The position numbers were made by a program, and so were the translations under genes. A stretch of 64,000 bases of DNA from Acidobacteriota bacterium. GTDB lineage: Bacteria > Acidobacteriota > Terriglobia > Acidiferrales > UBA7541. Below, in pieces: positions 28,070-38,875 of this stretch. Where the stretch lies: NCBI GenBank assembly GCA_003223245.1, contig QHYI01000104.1:26532-90531 (forward strand). The letters are read 5' to 3'. How positions within the stretch are numbered: position 1 is the stretch's first letter; each line of letters starts with the position of its first letter. Below the pieces are notes generated by a model. It saw nothing but the letters and a program-made list of their open reading frames with translations, was not told the DNA's origin and searched no databases.

Positions 28070-29107
28070 TCAGCGGGCCCTGAGGCGGCCGAGCTGCGAT
28101 TCGAGCTCACGGACACGTTTTTGCAATTCCGGAAGCTGATTGAGCGCGGCCATCATTTTGAGCCATTGGCGATTTTCGACTGCGGGATAACCGGAATAGA
28201 AAGCGTTCGCCGGGACGTCGTTGGGCACGCCGCTCTGCGCCGTGATCACCGTGCCGTCACCCACAGTGAGATGGCCGGCGGTGCCCACTTGTCCGGCGAG
28301 AATACAATTGTTCCCGATTTTCGTCGAACCTGCCAGACCTACCTGACCGCAGAGCATGGTGTTCGAGCCTACTTGTGAAGCGTGGCCGACCAGCACGAGG
28401 TCATCAAGCTTAGTTCCGCGTCCGATGCGAGTCTCACCGACCGTGGCGCGGTCTACGCAGGCATTGGCTTGCACTTCCACATCATCTTCAAGCACCGCAG
28501 GGCCAGACTGTACCATCTTGTACCAACTGCCGTTGTTTTGCTTGGCGAAACCCAGTCCATCGCCTCCGATGATCACGCCGTTTTGCAGGATCACCCGGTT
28601 GCCGATCCGGCTGTGCTCGCGCACGACCGAGTGTGCGTGAGCAAAGAAGTCATCGCCGATGCGGGCTCCGCGGTAGATGGCTACAAAGCTGTGCAGAACC
28701 GCGTTGCGCCCGATTAGGGTGTCCTCGTCGACGTAGCAGTACGGTCCGACATGCGCACGTTCGCCGATTTTGGCGCTTTTCGCGATGATGGCCGTCGGGT
28801 GAACCCCAGGGGCGTACGTTGGCGCGTCGTAGAAGAGTTCGAGGGCGCGCGCGAACGCGAGATAAGGATTGGCCGAGCGCAAAGCGGCGATGGGCGGCAG
28901 GGACTTGTCGCGTTCGATGGACACGCCTTCTTCGACTAGGATCGCGGAGGCGCGAGTCGTCTTGAGCAGCGCGAAATATTTGCGATTCGCCAGAAAAGTT
29001 AGCTGGCCCGGCTCGGCGTGCTCCATGCCGGCAACGCCGGAAATTTCCAGTTCCGCTGGGCCTTCAAGGCGGCAATTCAGCTTTTGCGCGAGCTCGGCAA
29101 GTTTCAT
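28070..29107 (-). CDS. lpxD: UDP-3-O-acylglucosamine N-acyltransferase
   Basis: The 345-residue trimeric acyltransferase adds the N-linked hydroxyacyl chain in lipid A synthesis, which shows an LPS-type outer membrane. The N-terminal uridine-binding domain (GQLTFLANRKYFALL) is followed by a left-handed beta-helix of hexapeptide repeats. The catalytic histidine is in VLVGHASQVG, after DRATVGETRIGRGTKLDD. A C-terminal helix (LPELQKRVRELESQLGRL) closes it. ATG 29107 is preferred over an upstream in-frame start at 29176, because GGAGGA lies about 10 bases ahead and the family begins there. lpxA, lpxB and fabZ are not adjacent. Confidence 0.96.
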   Translation of the reverse strand: MKLAELAQKLNCRLEGPAELEISGVAGMEHAEPGQLTFLANRKYFALLKTTRASAILVEEGVSIERDKSLPPIAALRSANPYLAFARALELFYDAPTYAPGVHPTAIIAKSAKIGERAHVGPYCYVDEDTLIGRNAVLHSFVAIYRGARIGDDFFAHAHSVVREHSRIGNRVILQNGVIIGGDGLGFAKQNNGSWYKMVQSGPAVLEDDVEVQANACVDRATVGETRIGRGTKLDDLVLVGHASQVGSNTMLCGQVGLAGSTKIGNNCILAGQVGTAGHLTVGDGTVITAQSGVPNDVPANAFYSGYPAVENRQWLKMMAALNQLPELQKRVRELESQLGRLRAR

Positions 29108-29137
29108 AAAAGGCGCTCCTCCGGCAAGGACAAGCAT

Positions 29138-29247
29138 GAGTTCAAGGTTCAAGAGTTCAGGGAAAAGAAAAATCAAAGATAACCTAGAGATGCAGAGTCC
29201 GCAAAGGGACCCAGGGAAGCAAAGAAGTTTAAGAGTTCAAGGTTCAA
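29138..29247. repeat. 15-bp direct repeat pair GAGTTCAAGGTTCAA in the lpxD upstream gap
   Basis: The 15-mer occurs at 29138-29152 and again at 29233-29247. The DNA between is purine-rich (AAGAAAAATCAAAGA...). Loosely similar sequences lie after ccmA (48330-48365), ctaB and nadE. No function is visible. Confidence 0.5.
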
Positions 29248-29303
29248 AAGTTGAAGAAAGACGCGGGACACAAAGAAAGTCGACGGGACGCGCCGCGAGA
29301 AGC

Positions 29304-29816
29304 TTATTCGTTGAAAAGGCGAGGCTGAGCGGCGGCCGCGGCCGCGGGTTTGCGTCGAGCGATGCCAACGACGCCGAGCACGGTCACCTCGGCAAGCGCA
29401 GCGCGCGGCACGAAGATGCGATCCGTGGAGGAATTCAGGTCTGGAGGCGTGATCTGGAGACCGTTGTCAAGCAGCGATAACAAGTCGTTGGGAATGACCC
29501 CCTCGAGCGTTTCGCCATCATGGAATCTCAGCTTCACCCATAAACCATCGAGCTTGGGGCGGCTCAGAAAAGCTTTGCGCTGCGGCAGAAACTCATCGGA
29601 AAACTCACGCACGAAAAAAATGGAACGGACTTTGGCGACGGGGAATTGCACATGCTCCCCGTCAGGGGTAAGCACATCGATGGGATCAAGCTGGCCGAGG
29701 CGGGCAGGATTCAAGTATCCGCGCAGGGACTTCCTGTCGGCGAGCACAAGAACAACTTTCTTGTGCGTCGAGGCTGGGGCTTTCGTCTTCAAGACCGGCA
29801 AATCTCCGGGTGGCAA
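29304..29816 (-). CDS. Conserved hypothetical protein
   Basis: The 170-residue soluble protein is not assigned to a function. It has two similar beta-rich halves: VVLVLADRKSLRGYLNP...DVLTPDGEHVQFPVAKVRSIFFVREF (in part) and LWVKLRFHDGETLEGVIPNDLLSLL. It then has TPPDLNSSTDRIFVPRAALAEV and an Ala-rich tail. The pattern suggests a small beta-barrel seen in acidobacterial proteins of unknown role. The start is TTG 29816; no ATG lies in the first 100 codons. A TTGACA/TAACAT promoter lies upstream. lpxD follows 196 bases later on the same strand. Confidence 0.75.
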   Translation of the reverse strand: MPPGDLPVLKTKAPASTHKKVVLVLADRKSLRGYLNPARLGQLDPIDVLTPDGEHVQFPVAKVRSIFFVREFSDEFLPQRKAFLSRPKLDGLWVKLRFHDGETLEGVIPNDLLSLLDNGLQITPPDLNSSTDRIFVPRAALAEVTVLGVVGIARRKPAAAAAAQPRLFNE

Positions 29817-29844
29817 GTCGCAAATTTGCTAATCAGGCGAATGT

Positions 29845-29874
29845 ATGTTATGTTAAGCAAGCTTTCTCTGTCAA
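29845..29874 (-). promoter_or_regulatory. Candidate sigma-70 promoter of the 29816 gene
   Basis: On the minus strand, TTGACA (29874-29869) is followed after 18 bases by TAACAT (29850-29845). The expected transcript start would be about 20 bases before the TTG start codon. It lies in the divergent spacer with murJ. Confidence 0.4.
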
Positions 29875-29918
29875 GTTGTTGTTTTCATTGGGGTTAGGGG
29901 TCGCGGGAGCGCCGCCGC

Positions 29919-31520
29919 TTGACCGATAAAAAGCATATCCTAAAATCGGCCTCGATCATCTCTTTGGTCACTGTCGTAAGCCGCGTCCTCGGCTACGTGC
30001 GCGACCAGCGCATCACTTTGCTCCTGGGAACCACGCTTTCCGCCGATGCCTACGTCCTAGCGTACCGCATTCCGAACCTGTTTCGCAGGCTGGTGGCGGA
30101 AGGCTCCATGACCGCCTCCTTCATTCCGGTCTTTTCCGGCTATATGCAGGAGAAAAGCCCGGAAGATGTCTGGGACTTCGCCAACCGCTTGTTTTGGACC
30201 CTGGCCCTGGTTGCGGCCGTCATCAGCGTCCTCGGAATGGTTTTCTCGCCCGCCGTCGTGCAACTGTTTTCCGGGGCCAACGTGGCTCGCGACGAGGCCG
30301 TAGCCTTGAACCGCATTCTCTTCCCCTATTTGTTTTTCATCGCCCTGGCCGCGCTGGCCATGGGAATCCTTAACTGCTTCCATATCTTTGGTTTGCCCGC
30401 AGCAACACCAGTCATGCTGAACGTGGCCACCATCCTTTTCTCGGTGGGGATCGTCTGGCATCACTTCAAGGATGCAGCCACGTCTTTGGCAGTAGGAGTT
30501 CTAGCAGGGGGGGTCCTGCAATTTCTCATTCAGGTTCCGGCCTTGGTGCGCAAAGGCATGAACTTCAACTTCGGCATCTCGTTTTCACATCCGGCCATTC
30601 GCGAAGTGTCGCGCTTGATGCTCCCCCGGCTTTTCGGAATCGGCATTGGCCAGATCAATCTCCTGATCGACACTAAGTTTGCTACCGCGGCGACCATGCC
30701 TGCAGGAAGTCTCGCGGCGCTATATGTTGCCGACCGCGTGATGGAGCTGGTGTTGGGCGGGTACGCCATTGCCGTCGCTACGGCCATTCTTCCGATGATG
30801 TCGCACCAGGCGGCGGTAAAGGATTATGAATCACTGAAGAAAACGCTCTCTTTCTCGGTGCGCATTGTGGCGTTCATCACCATTCCGGCAGCATTGGGGT
30901 TGATGGTGCTTCGCGAGCCGATCATCCGCGTGCTGTTCCAGCACGGGCATTTCGACGCCGAATCCACCCGATTAACGGCGCGCGCGTTGCTCTATTACGC
31001 CATCGGCTTGCCCGCGTTGGCGACGGTGAAGTTGGTCGTGCCGGCATTTTACTCCGCAAAGGATACGAAGACGCCGGTGGTCGTCGCTTCCATCTCGCTG
31101 GTCATCAATATCGTGCTGAACATCCTTTTCCTCGAAGTATTCTTCCGGCGCGTGCAAAATGGCGGGCCGGCTTTGGCCACGGCGCTCGCGACGTTCTTTG
31201 ACTTTTTTTCGCTGCTCTTTATTTTCCGCGCGCGCTACGGTTCGATGGGAATGATGCAGGTCATGCGCTCTTTCGCGAAGATTTCGTTGTGCGCCGGCAT
31301 CATGGGCGTGGCCTGCTGGTTTGGGAATCGCTACACGGCATTCACCATACACTCCCGCTTCCTCGTTCAGTTGGCTGTATTTGCGGTTTTGATCAGCGGC
31401 GCAACAGTGCTCTACCTTGCGCTCGCGTGGATTTTCCGCTGCCATGAGATTGAGGAAGTCTACGGAATTGCGGTTCGGCGCCGCGCCCCGGGCGGCGAAG
31501 GCAGCTACGCGGAGGCCTGA
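29919..31520 (+). CDS. murJ: Lipid II flippase MurJ
   Basis: The 533-residue protein has about 14 membrane helices and matches MurJ/MviN, which moves lipid II across the inner membrane. The family opening SLVTVVSRVLGYVRDQRITLLLG is present in part, with PNLFRRLVAEGSMTASFIPVF near 50 and RIVAFITIPAALGLMVLREPIIRVLF (in part) near 310. It starts at a TTG; no ATG lies near and the conserved N terminus begins here. Its stop overlaps the xer start (TGATG). The conserved arginines of the central cavity appear to be kept. Confidence 0.93.
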   Translation: MTDKKHILKSASIISLVTVVSRVLGYVRDQRITLLLGTTLSADAYVLAYRIPNLFRRLVAEGSMTASFIPVFSGYMQEKSPEDVWDFANRLFWTLALVAAVISVLGMVFSPAVVQLFSGANVARDEAVALNRILFPYLFFIALAALAMGILNCFHIFGLPAATPVMLNVATILFSVGIVWHHFKDAATSLAVGVLAGGVLQFLIQVPALVRKGMNFNFGISFSHPAIREVSRLMLPRLFGIGIGQINLLIDTKFATAATMPAGSLAALYVADRVMELVLGGYAIAVATAILPMMSHQAAVKDYESLKKTLSFSVRIVAFITIPAALGLMVLREPIIRVLFQHGHFDAESTRLTARALLYYAIGLPALATVKLVVPAFYSAKDTKTPVVVASISLVINIVLNILFLEVFFRRVQNGGPALATALATFFDFFSLLFIFRARYGSMGMMQVMRSFAKISLCAGIMGVACWFGNRYTAFTIHSRFLVQLAVFAVLISGATVLYLALAWIFRCHEIEEVYGIAVRRRAPGGEGSYAEA

Positions 31521-32413
31521 TGGAGGTAGCGGCTGCCATCTCGTCGTTTTTGACCCACATCCGGGTCGAAAGAGGGCTGTCGGCGAACACGGTCTCCGCC
31601 TACCGACGAGACCTGATGAAATTCAGTGAGTTTGCGCAGAAGCGCAAGCTCTCCCTTCAGGCGGTCAGCCGTGACGATTTGGTGGATTTTCTGGCCGGGC
31701 TTTACCGTCAGCGGCTTGAAAGTAAAAGCGTGGCGCGGCACCTCGTGTCTTTGCGAAATTTCTTACGCTTCGCGCAGATTCAGGAACTGATTCCCGCGGA
31801 TCCTTCCGTGAATCTGGAATCGCCCAAGATCCGCCGGTCCTTGCCTGGGTATCTTCGGCTGGAAGAAGTGGAACGTCTGCTGGCTCAGCCGGACGCGAAA
31901 ACGCCGTTCGGCTTGCGTGACCGCGCCATGGTGGAAGTGCTGTATTCGGCGGGCTTGCGCGTATCGGAGCTGGTTGGCTTGCGCGTTAGCGATCTTGACA
32001 CCAAAGTAGGTTGTGTGCGCTGTATCGGCAAAGGCGACAAGGAGCGGATCGTGCCCATCGGGAAAAAGGCCCTGGGCATGGTGGAACGGTATCTGCGCGA
32101 CGCGCGACCTAAGCTGCTTGGCAAGGCCACGAGCAGCCCTACGCTGTTCGTGAATCGCCGCGGCGGCCGACTTAGCCGCGTGGGTGTGTGGAAGATTCTT
32201 TCCTCTTACGGGCGGCGTGCGGGGTTGCGCGTGGCGCTCACGCCGCACATGCTGCGGCACAGTTTTGCCACGCATTTGCTGGAGCGCGGCGCGGACCTGC
32301 GGTCGGTGCAATTGATGCTGGGCCATGCGGACATTTCCACGACGCAAATTTATACGCACGTCGTGGAAGAGCGGTTGAAACAGATTTACAAAGCGCATCA
32401 CCCGCGTGCATAA
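31520..32413 (+). CDS. xerD: Tyrosine recombinase XerC/XerD
   Basis: The 297-residue recombinase resolves chromosome dimers at dif. An N-terminal core-binding domain (RGLSANTVSAYRRDLMKF) precedes the catalytic domain. The catalytic set is visible: Arg in YSAGLRVSELVGL, Lys in GKGDKERIVPIG, HxxR in HMLRHSFATHLL, His in MLGHADISTTQ, and the nucleophile Tyr at about 278 (IYTHV). The protein is chromosomal and not next to an integron or phage gene. XerC and XerD cannot be separated with certainty; the spacing and GHADISTTQIYTHV favour XerD. It overlaps the murJ stop by one base. Confidence 0.92.
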   Translation: MEVAAAISSFLTHIRVERGLSANTVSAYRRDLMKFSEFAQKRKLSLQAVSRDDLVDFLAGLYRQRLESKSVARHLVSLRNFLRFAQIQELIPADPSVNLESPKIRRSLPGYLRLEEVERLLAQPDAKTPFGLRDRAMVEVLYSAGLRVSELVGLRVSDLDTKVGCVRCIGKGDKERIVPIGKKALGMVERYLRDARPKLLGKATSSPTLFVNRRGGRLSRVGVWKILSSYGRRAGLRVALTPHMLRHSFATHLLERGADLRSVQLMLGHADISTTQIYTHVVEERLKQIYKAHHPRA

Positions 32414-32489
32414 CGCGGCGGTTCGAAGGAGCTCATTGCGGGTGGCTCCGCGACCTCGAACGCGGACGCCCTGAAGCAGAAGGAGCGCA

Positions 32490-34001
32490 ATGCCTGATTA
32501 CATGTTTTTGCTGGAAAGCCGGCTCTCACCCGAGCAGCGGGCCGCGATGCTGCGCGTGCAGGAGCTCTCTGCGGCGCTAGGCTTCAATGTGTACCTTACG
32601 GGCGGGACGGTAAGGGACCTGATCACCGGGGCTTCGTTGCGCGATCTCGATTTTACCGTGGAGGGGAATCCGTCGCGCATCGCCCGCGAGCTCGAGAAAG
32701 GCGGCGCAAAAGTCCTCCTCGAAGATGAGAAATACCGTCACGTCGAAGTCTTGTTTGCCGGCGATTGCGAAGGCAGTCTTTCTGCGGCGCGCGACGATTA
32801 TTACGTGCGGCCGGGAACACGCCCGGAAATCCGCTGGTCCACGATCATGGAGGACTTGCGGCGCCGCGATTTTTCGTTGAATGCCATTGCTATTTCGCTA
32901 AATCCTGCATCTCGCGGGTTGCTCTTGGACCCCACGAACGGGCTGTCCGACATCGAGCGCGCGGAAGTGCGGGCGCTAAGCATCCACAGTTTCACCAATC
33001 AGCCGGTGCGTCTGTTGCGCCTGCTGCGGTTTGCGGCACGTATGGGCTTTAAGGTCGAGCAGCGTACGCAGGAGTGGTTCGACCTGGCCATCGAGCGCAA
33101 CTTGCATCACTCCATCGAGCAGGAGGACGCCGGCAGCGAACTGCAGGCCGTTGCGCGCGAGGAACGCCCCACGGTGGTGCTCAAGGCCTGGGAAGAGGTC
33201 AAGTTGCTGGAGGTAATCAATCCCCTCCTTGCCAAAAAGCATCCGGATTATGACGCCATCAACCGGTTGGTGAAGGTGCGCGAGGATTTGTTCACTGCCG
33301 GATTTCGCCCGCGACTCGCCACGCCCATGCTGCTGGCTATCCTGGGACGTCTGAAGGATCGCGAATTGTCGGGCGTGCTTGCAAAGGCGGGCTTCCGCGC
33401 CGCAGAACTTGAATCCGTTTTGACGTTTGAAGAAAAGGCGCTCGCAGCGCAGAAAGAGTTAGTGGGGAAGAAGATGCAGGCGCCGATTGACGCCTACCAC
33501 TTTCTCGAGAAGCTTCCACAGGAACAAATGGCCTATTTGCTGGCCGAGTCCAACAACAGCAGTGCGCTCTCAAAAATCCGCGCCTACCTGCACAAGTGGC
33601 GGCCCATTCGCAGCGGATTGACGCAGGTCGGAAATGAACTGGAAGCGCTAGGAATGGCCCGAGGCCCGAAATTTGAGCAGATTGTCGAACAGGTCTTTGC
33701 CATGCAGCTCACCGGTCGCGGTAAGACGCCCGAGGAGCGCGAGAAAATCCTCCGCAGGCTGAGCGGGATTAAAGAACCACCCAAAAAGAAAGAAAGAGAG
33801 AAGAAGCCACCGAAGGGCGCTGCCAAGGCGCATGCCGCAGCGGGAGGCGCGTCTGCGGGCCATAAGCAGGCCACACCGAAAGCGGAGATGAAACACGATG
33901 CAAAGGCAAAGGTGTCGCCTGCAAGGTCCGCGGCTAGGCGCAGCGCAGCAAAGGCTCAGGCCCGGCACGGGAGCCCTGCCAAAAGGAACCATCATCGCTG
34001 A
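32490..34001 (+). CDS. CCA tRNA nucleotidyltransferase/poly(A) polymerase family protein
   Basis: The 503-residue class II nucleotidyltransferase has the head motif YLTGGTVRDLITGASLRDLDFTVEG at about residues 32-56 (given in part): GGxVRD plus DLDF. It also has RRDFSLNAIAISL near 128 and the RNA-binding block PVRLLRLLRFAARMGF near 172. It would repair tRNA 3' ends or add poly(A). Residues 428-503 form a low-complexity basic tail rich in Lys, Ala and Pro (PPKKKEREKKPPKGAAKA), resembling histone H1 tails and absent from normal relatives. dnaE starts 91 bases downstream. Confidence 0.88.
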   Translation: MPDYMFLLESRLSPEQRAAMLRVQELSAALGFNVYLTGGTVRDLITGASLRDLDFTVEGNPSRIARELEKGGAKVLLEDEKYRHVEVLFAGDCEGSLSAARDDYYVRPGTRPEIRWSTIMEDLRRRDFSLNAIAISLNPASRGLLLDPTNGLSDIERAEVRALSIHSFTNQPVRLLRLLRFAARMGFKVEQRTQEWFDLAIERNLHHSIEQEDAGSELQAVAREERPTVVLKAWEEVKLLEVINPLLAKKHPDYDAINRLVKVREDLFTAGFRPRLATPMLLAILGRLKDRELSGVLAKAGFRAAELESVLTFEEKALAAQKELVGKKMQAPIDAYHFLEKLPQEQMAYLLAESNNSSALSKIRAYLHKWRPIRSGLTQVGNELEALGMARGPKFEQIVEQVFAMQLTGRGKTPEEREKILRRLSGIKEPPKKKEREKKPPKGAAKAHAAAGGASAGHKQATPKAEMKHDAKAKVSPARSAARRSAAKAQARHGSPAKRNHHR

Positions 34002-34092
34002 GGCCAAACACCCGCAGATCCTGGTTTTCGAAGCCTGTGGGAAACTCACATTGCGTAATGCAAATCTCCGGAGGGAGTTTTAGAATCTCTGT

Positions 34093-37000
34093 ATGGGGCA
34101 ACCGCAGTTCGTACATCTGCACGTACACACGGATTACAGCCTGCTCGACGGGGCCTGCGAAACGTCTGAACTGCTCGACGAGGCCTCGCGCCAGAAGATG
34201 CCCGCGGTGGCCATCACGGATCACGGCAATCTGTTTGCGGCGGCCAATTTCTTCTACGAAGCGAGCAAGAGGGACGTCAAGCCGATCATCGGCTGTGAGG
34301 TTTACGTCGCCAAAGGCAGCCGCCACGACCGCGGGGATAAAACAAACGGCAGCAGCGGGCCGGAAAAAGCGGAACTCGAAGCCGGAATGCGCGGCACCAA
34401 CCACTTGGTACTGCTGTGCGAGACGCCGGAGGGCTACCACAATTTAATCAAGCTGGTTTCTGCCGGTTTCCTCGAAGGCTTCTACTACAAGCCCCGCATT
34501 GACTACGAACTGCTCGCAAAACACGGCAAAGGGCTGATCGCTCTTTCTGCTTGCCTTCGCGGCGCGGTCACCGAGGCGGTGGCCGAGCAGAAATACGAGC
34601 AAGCGCGCGAAAACGCGTACCGCTTGCGAGACATTTTTGGCAAAAATAATTTCTTCCTCGAAATTCAGGACCAGGGCATCGACCTCGAGAAACGCGTAAA
34701 TCCGGAGCTGGTTCGTCTCTCGAAAGAAACCGGCATCCCGCTGGTGGCCACGAACGATTGCCATTACCTGCATCATGAAGACGCGCACGCCCAGGAAGTC
34801 CTTCTTTGCATCCAAACCGGGAAGACCATGGGCGACGCGAACCGCATGAAATTCGCGACCGACCAGTTCTATTTCAAGAGCGCCGTGGAAATGGCCAAGA
34901 TTTTTGGCGAGATTCCGGACGTGCTGAGCCGCACGGTGGACATCGCCGCTCGCTGCAACGTGAAGATCGAGCGCATTTCGAATCCGTTCCCGGAATTTCA
35001 AGTTCCGAAGGGATATGACTCGGCAAGCTATTTTGAGAAGGTGGTGCGCGAAGGCTTCGCGGCGCGCCTTCCGCATCTGGAAGGCCTGGCTAAGCAAGGT
35101 TTCCTGCGGAATCCGCTTTCAGAGTACGAGGGCCGGCTGACCGCGGAAATCGAAATGATCAAGAAGATGCGCTACGAAGGCTACTTCTTGATTGTTTGGG
35201 ATTTCATTCATTATGCGCGAGCGCAAGGCGTGCCCGTGGGCCCAGGACGCGGATCGGCGGCCGGGAGCTTGGTCAGTTACGCGCTGCGCATCACCGACGT
35301 CGACCCCCTGCAATACAACCTGCTTTTCGAGCGCTTCCTGAATCCCGAGCGCGTGTCCATGCCGGACATCGACATTGATTTTTGCATGCGGCGGCGCGGC
35401 GAATTGATCGATTACGTGACGCAGAAATATGGCCGCGAAAACGTGGCGCAGATCATCACGTTTGGAACCATGGCGGCAAAAGCGGCGGTGAAGGACGTGG
35501 GCCGCGCCATGAACATTCCCTATGGCGAAGTAGACCGGCTCGCCAAGTTGATTCCCAATACGCTGGGGATTGAACTGAAAGACGCGCTGGAACAGGCGCC
35601 GCAGCTCAAGGCTGCGGTCAATTCCGACGAAAACCTGAAAGAGCTGATGGCGGTCGCGCTGCGGCTGGAAGGATTGTCGCGCCACGCCTCGACGCATGCG
35701 GCGGGCGTGGTGATCTCGCCGCAGCCGCTTACAGAGGTCGTGCCCCTCTACAAGTCGAACAAAGATGAAATCACCACGCAGTATGACATGAACGCGCTCG
35801 AGCGCATCGGCTTGCTAAAGATGGACTTTCTCGGGCTGACCACCCTCACGGTGTTGCACGATGCCGTGCGCATGGTCGAGCAAAATCGCGGTGTGAAAAT
35901 CGACATCGATAACCTGGCGCTCGACGACGAGGAAACCTACAAGCTCTTTGGCCGCGGCGACACCACCGCGATTTTTCAGTTTGAGTCGCACGGCATGCGT
36001 GACATTCTCCGCCGCTACCAGCCCACGCGCGTCGAAGATCTTACCGCGTTGAACGCCCTCTATCGTCCTGGGCCCATCCAGGGCGGCATGATCGATGATT
36101 TTATCAATCGCAAACACGGCAAGACAAAAGTCACTTACGAACTTCCGCAATTGAAAGACATTCTGGAGGAAACCTACGGAGTCATCCTTTATCAGGAACA
36201 GGTGATGCAGATTGCCAACCGCCTGGCGAGTTTCTCGCTGGGCGAAGCGGACATTCTCCGTCGAGCGATGGGCAAGAAGAAAAAAGAAGAGATGGCGGCA
36301 CAACGCGCGAAATTCATGGCGGGATGCGCGGCGAACAAGATTCCCGAAAAGAAAGCGGAGAAGATTTTCAACCTGATGGAAGAATTTGCCGGCTACGGCT
36401 TCAACAAGTCGCACTCCTGCGCCTATGCGCTTCTCGCGTATCAAACGGCCTATCTAAAAACGCATTACCCGGTGGAATTCATGGCCGCCCTGCTGACCTC
36501 TGAAGCCGGCAACACCGACAAAGTGGTGAAGTACATCAACGAAGCTCGCGGAATGGGCATTTCGATCCTTCCGCCGGACGTAAACGAAAGTGATTTGTAC
36601 TTCACTCCCGTGGGCGAAGCCATCCGCTTCGGCCTCGCGGCGATCAAAAACGTTGGCGAAAACACCGCCAAAGCCATCCGTGACTCGCGGCTGGCGCAGG
36701 GCGAGTTCAAGGCGCTTTACGATTTTTGCGAGCGCATCGAATCGCGTTTTCTGAATAAGCGCGTTTTTGAAAGTTTGATCAAGTCCGGTGCGCTCGATTC
36801 GCTTGGTCCGCGTGAGTCGCTGCTCGCGTCGGCAGACGAGGCTCTTGCCACGTTGCAGCTAGCTTCGCGGATGCGCGAGTCCGGGCAGCACGGCTTGTTC
36901 ATGGCCGCAGCGGCGCCGGCGCCCATCCCCTTCGAGTTGCGGGAAGCAGAACCCTGGAGCGAGGAAGAGCGGCTCGCGAGCGAGTATGCCATGCTGGGGT

Positions 37001-37596
37001 TTTACGTTTCCGGGCACCCGCTGGCAAAATACGCCTCGCGCCTGGCCGATTTAAAAGTAATATCGCTCGACCAAGTCGAACAGCAACGCAACGGAAAAGA
37101 AATTACCATCGCGGCGCTGATTGTGAGCAGCCGACCGATGCGCTCAAGGAAGGGGGCGCGCTGGGCCATTTTTACAATTCAGGACATGACGGGAATACAG
37201 GAACTGCTGGCGTTTCCGGAAAGTTTTGCGCGCTTGGAGCAAATCCTAAAGCCCGGCAAGCCGCTGCTCGTGAAGGTTCGCGTTCAGGTGGAAGAGGCTG
37301 GGACGCGGCTTTCGTTGCAAGAGGCGCGGCTGCTTCAGGATATTGCGGACCGGCCGGCCAATGGCGAGTTCCGGGTGCGTTTGGATCTGCGCAAGCTGAG
37401 CGAGCAGGCCATGGATCAATTGAACGCCTTGATCGCGGAGTCGCCGGGAAGCTGCCCGGTGGTGTTTGAACTGTGCCGGCCGGACGGTTCGGTGGCGGTG
37501 ATGCGGTCCCAGCAGCGCGTGAATCCTTCTACGGAGTTGGTGGAAGCGATTCGGCAAGCCTGCGGTGAGCATGCGGTGGCTTCGGTGGGAGCATGA
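34093..37596 (+). CDS. dnaE: DNA polymerase III alpha subunit
   Basis: The 1167-residue replicative polymerase has the DnaE1 layout. A PHP domain opens with [16 protein letters not shown]. The palm motif is [10 protein letters not shown] near 380 and the catalytic aspartates are in MPDIDIDF near 420. The helix-hairpin region follows [15 protein letters not shown] near 840. An OB-fold appears near 985-1060, and a C-terminal tail ends at 1167. The finger region [20 protein letters not shown] is normal. The stop overlaps the accA start (ATGA), so they are co-translated. The gene is intact. Confidence 0.97.
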   Translation: MGQPQFVHLHVHTDYSLLDGACETSELLDEASRQKMPAVAITDHGNLFAAANFFYEASKRDVKPIIGCEVYVAKGSRHDRGDKTNGSSGPEKAELEAGMRGTNHLVLLCETPEGYHNLIKLVSAGFLEGFYYKPRIDYELLAKHGKGLIALSACLRGAVTEAVAEQKYEQARENAYRLRDIFGKNNFFLEIQDQGIDLEKRVNPELVRLSKETGIPLVATNDCHYLHHEDAHAQEVLLCIQTGKTMGDANRMKFATDQFYFKSAVEMAKIFGEIPDVLSRTVDIAARCNVKIERISNPFPEFQVPKGYDSASYFEKVVREGFAARLPHLEGLAKQGFLRNPLSEYEGRLTAEIEMIKKMRYEGYFLIVWDFIHYARAQGVPVGPGRGSAAGSLVSYALRITDVDPLQYNLLFERFLNPERVSMPDIDIDFCMRRRGELIDYVTQKYGRENVAQIITFGTMAAKAAVKDVGRAMNIPYGEVDRLAKLIPNTLGIELKDALEQAPQLKAAVNSDENLKELMAVALRLEGLSRHASTHAAGVVISPQPLTEVVPLYKSNKDEITTQYDMNALERIGLLKMDFLGLTTLTVLHDAVRMVEQNRGVKIDIDNLALDDEETYKLFGRGDTTAIFQFESHGMRDILRRYQPTRVEDLTALNALYRPGPIQGGMIDDFINRKHGKTKVTYELPQLKDILEETYGVILYQEQVMQIANRLASFSLGEADILRRAMGKKKKEEMAAQRAKFMAGCAANKIPEKKAEKIFNLMEEFAGYGFNKSHSCAYALLAYQTAYLKTHYPVEFMAALLTSEAGNTDKVVKYINEARGMGISILPPDVNESDLYFTPVGEAIRFGLAAIKNVGENTAKAIRDSRLAQGEFKALYDFCERIESRFLNKRVFESLIKSGALDSLGPRESLLASADEALATLQLASRMRESGQHGLFMAAAAPAPIPFELREAEPWSEEERLASEYAMLGFYVSGHPLAKYASRLADLKVISLDQVEQQRNGKEITIAALIVSSRPMRSRKGARWAIFTIQDMTGIQELLAFPESFARLEQILKPGKPLLVKVRVQVEEAGTRLSLQEARLLQDIADRPANGEFRVRLDLRKLSEQAMDQLNALIAESPGSCPVVFELCRPDGSVAVMRSQQRVNPSTELVEAIRQACGEHAVASVGA

Positions 37597-38585
37597 GAAC
37601 GAAAGAAAAAGAAAAGGACAACCTGGAGAAGCAGCAGGCCGAACGCCAGAAGGTGATCGAGCATCTCGAGAAAGATGTCGAGGAATTGCGGCGGCTGTCG
37701 GGTGCTGCGGAAGCGGACCTGGAGTTGGAACGCATTCGCCAGCAAGTCGCGGAGCTTCGCCGCGACTTCTACACGCATCTGGGTCCCTGGCAGCGCGCGC
37801 AAATCGCGCGACATCAGCAGCGCCCGTACACGCTGGACTATGTCCATTATCTGTTTACTGACTTCATGGAGCTGCACGGCGATCGCGGCTTCGCCGACGA
37901 CAAGGCCATCGTCGCGGGACTGGCGAAATATCATGGCCGACCCGTCGCGGTAGTGGGCCACCAAAAGGGACGCGACATGAAACAACGCCTGGCTCGCAAC
38001 TTCGGCCAGCCGAAGCCGGAGGGCTACCGGAAGGCGTTGCGTGTAATGCAACTCGCGGCAAAATTCGGGCGGCCGGTTCTCACCTTCGTGGACACCCAGG
38101 GCGCCTATCCTGGAATGGATGCCGAGGAGCGCGGACAAGGCGAGGCCATCGCCAGGAATCTACGCGAAATGGCGAGGCTGCCCGTGCCAGTCATCGTGAC
38201 CGTGACGGGCGAAGGCGGCTCGGGCGGAGCGCTGGCGATTGCCGTCGGCGACAAAATCAATATCCTCGAGAACAGCTTCTATTCGGTGATTTCGCCGGAG
38301 GGTTGCGCGTCGATTATTTGGCGCGATGCGGCAAAAGCCGAAACCGCGGCGGCGGCCATGAAAATTACCGCGAAGGATTTAAAAGATCTGGGAATCGTGG
38401 ACGAAATTGTTCCCGAACCCGACGGAGGCGCGCACGCCGACCATGAGGCAGCGGCGCGTTTGTTGGATGAAGTGTTAGACCGGCAGCTCATGGCCTTATC
38501 AAACGAGTCTGTTCGTGAATTGCTTGCGGCGCGGTATGAAAAATTCCGCAAGATGGGACAATTCTTCGATCTTGCCGGCACCTAG
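37593..38585 (+). CDS. accA: Acetyl-CoA carboxylase carboxyltransferase subunit alpha
   Basis: The 330-residue protein is the alpha half of the carboxyltransferase that transfers CO2 from biotin to acetyl-CoA for fatty acid synthesis. Family blocks are [22 protein letters not shown] near 75 (in part), [25 protein letters not shown] (in part) and the oxyanion-hole stretch [15 protein letters not shown] near 210. The N terminus is a charged coiled-coil. accD is not in the window. It begins within the dnaE stop, an arrangement common in bacteria. Confidence 0.97.
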   Translation: MRTKEKEKDNLEKQQAERQKVIEHLEKDVEELRRLSGAAEADLELERIRQQVAELRRDFYTHLGPWQRAQIARHQQRPYTLDYVHYLFTDFMELHGDRGFADDKAIVAGLAKYHGRPVAVVGHQKGRDMKQRLARNFGQPKPEGYRKALRVMQLAAKFGRPVLTFVDTQGAYPGMDAEERGQGEAIARNLREMARLPVPVIVTVTGEGGSGGALAIAVGDKINILENSFYSVISPEGCASIIWRDAAKAETAAAAMKITAKDLKDLGIVDEIVPEPDGGAHADHEAAARLLDEVLDRQLMALSNESVRELLAARYEKFRKMGQFFDLAGT

Positions 38586-38875
38586 GGCCAGCTACAGGAG
38601 CGCTTCTTTCCGAGCCTTCAGAAGGTGGCGCCTATAAGGGCCGCGCATTGTCCCAACTATTGTTTGCAGCTATGCTCGGCTTTTTCGACCCGTAGCACAT
38701 TGGAAACGCGCGCGGCCAACATCGTTGTACCCGCTGCCAACGCGTTCTACTCTGTGAAGGCACTCACGCAGGCGAGTCGCAGCCAGAGAAGCTTGTGCGT
38801 CTATTTTGGGGATCTTACCGGTCGAATTTCGAAGAGCCGGCCGGTCCTTTTGGACGACAGAGAACAGGAACCCTC
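38586..38875. other. Gap between accA and the 2Fe-2S protein gene
   Basis: This 290-base gap holds no convincing gene. A frame on the plus strand runs through it but has no family resemblance and overlaps the next gene out of frame. No clear hairpin terminator or promoter was seen. Confidence 0.4.

Noticed and set aside
31520-32413. Tyrosine recombinase as a sign of an integrated element
   Set aside because: It overlaps murJ, has XerC/D length and motifs, and no attachment repeats or phage genes are near, so it is the housekeeping recombinase.
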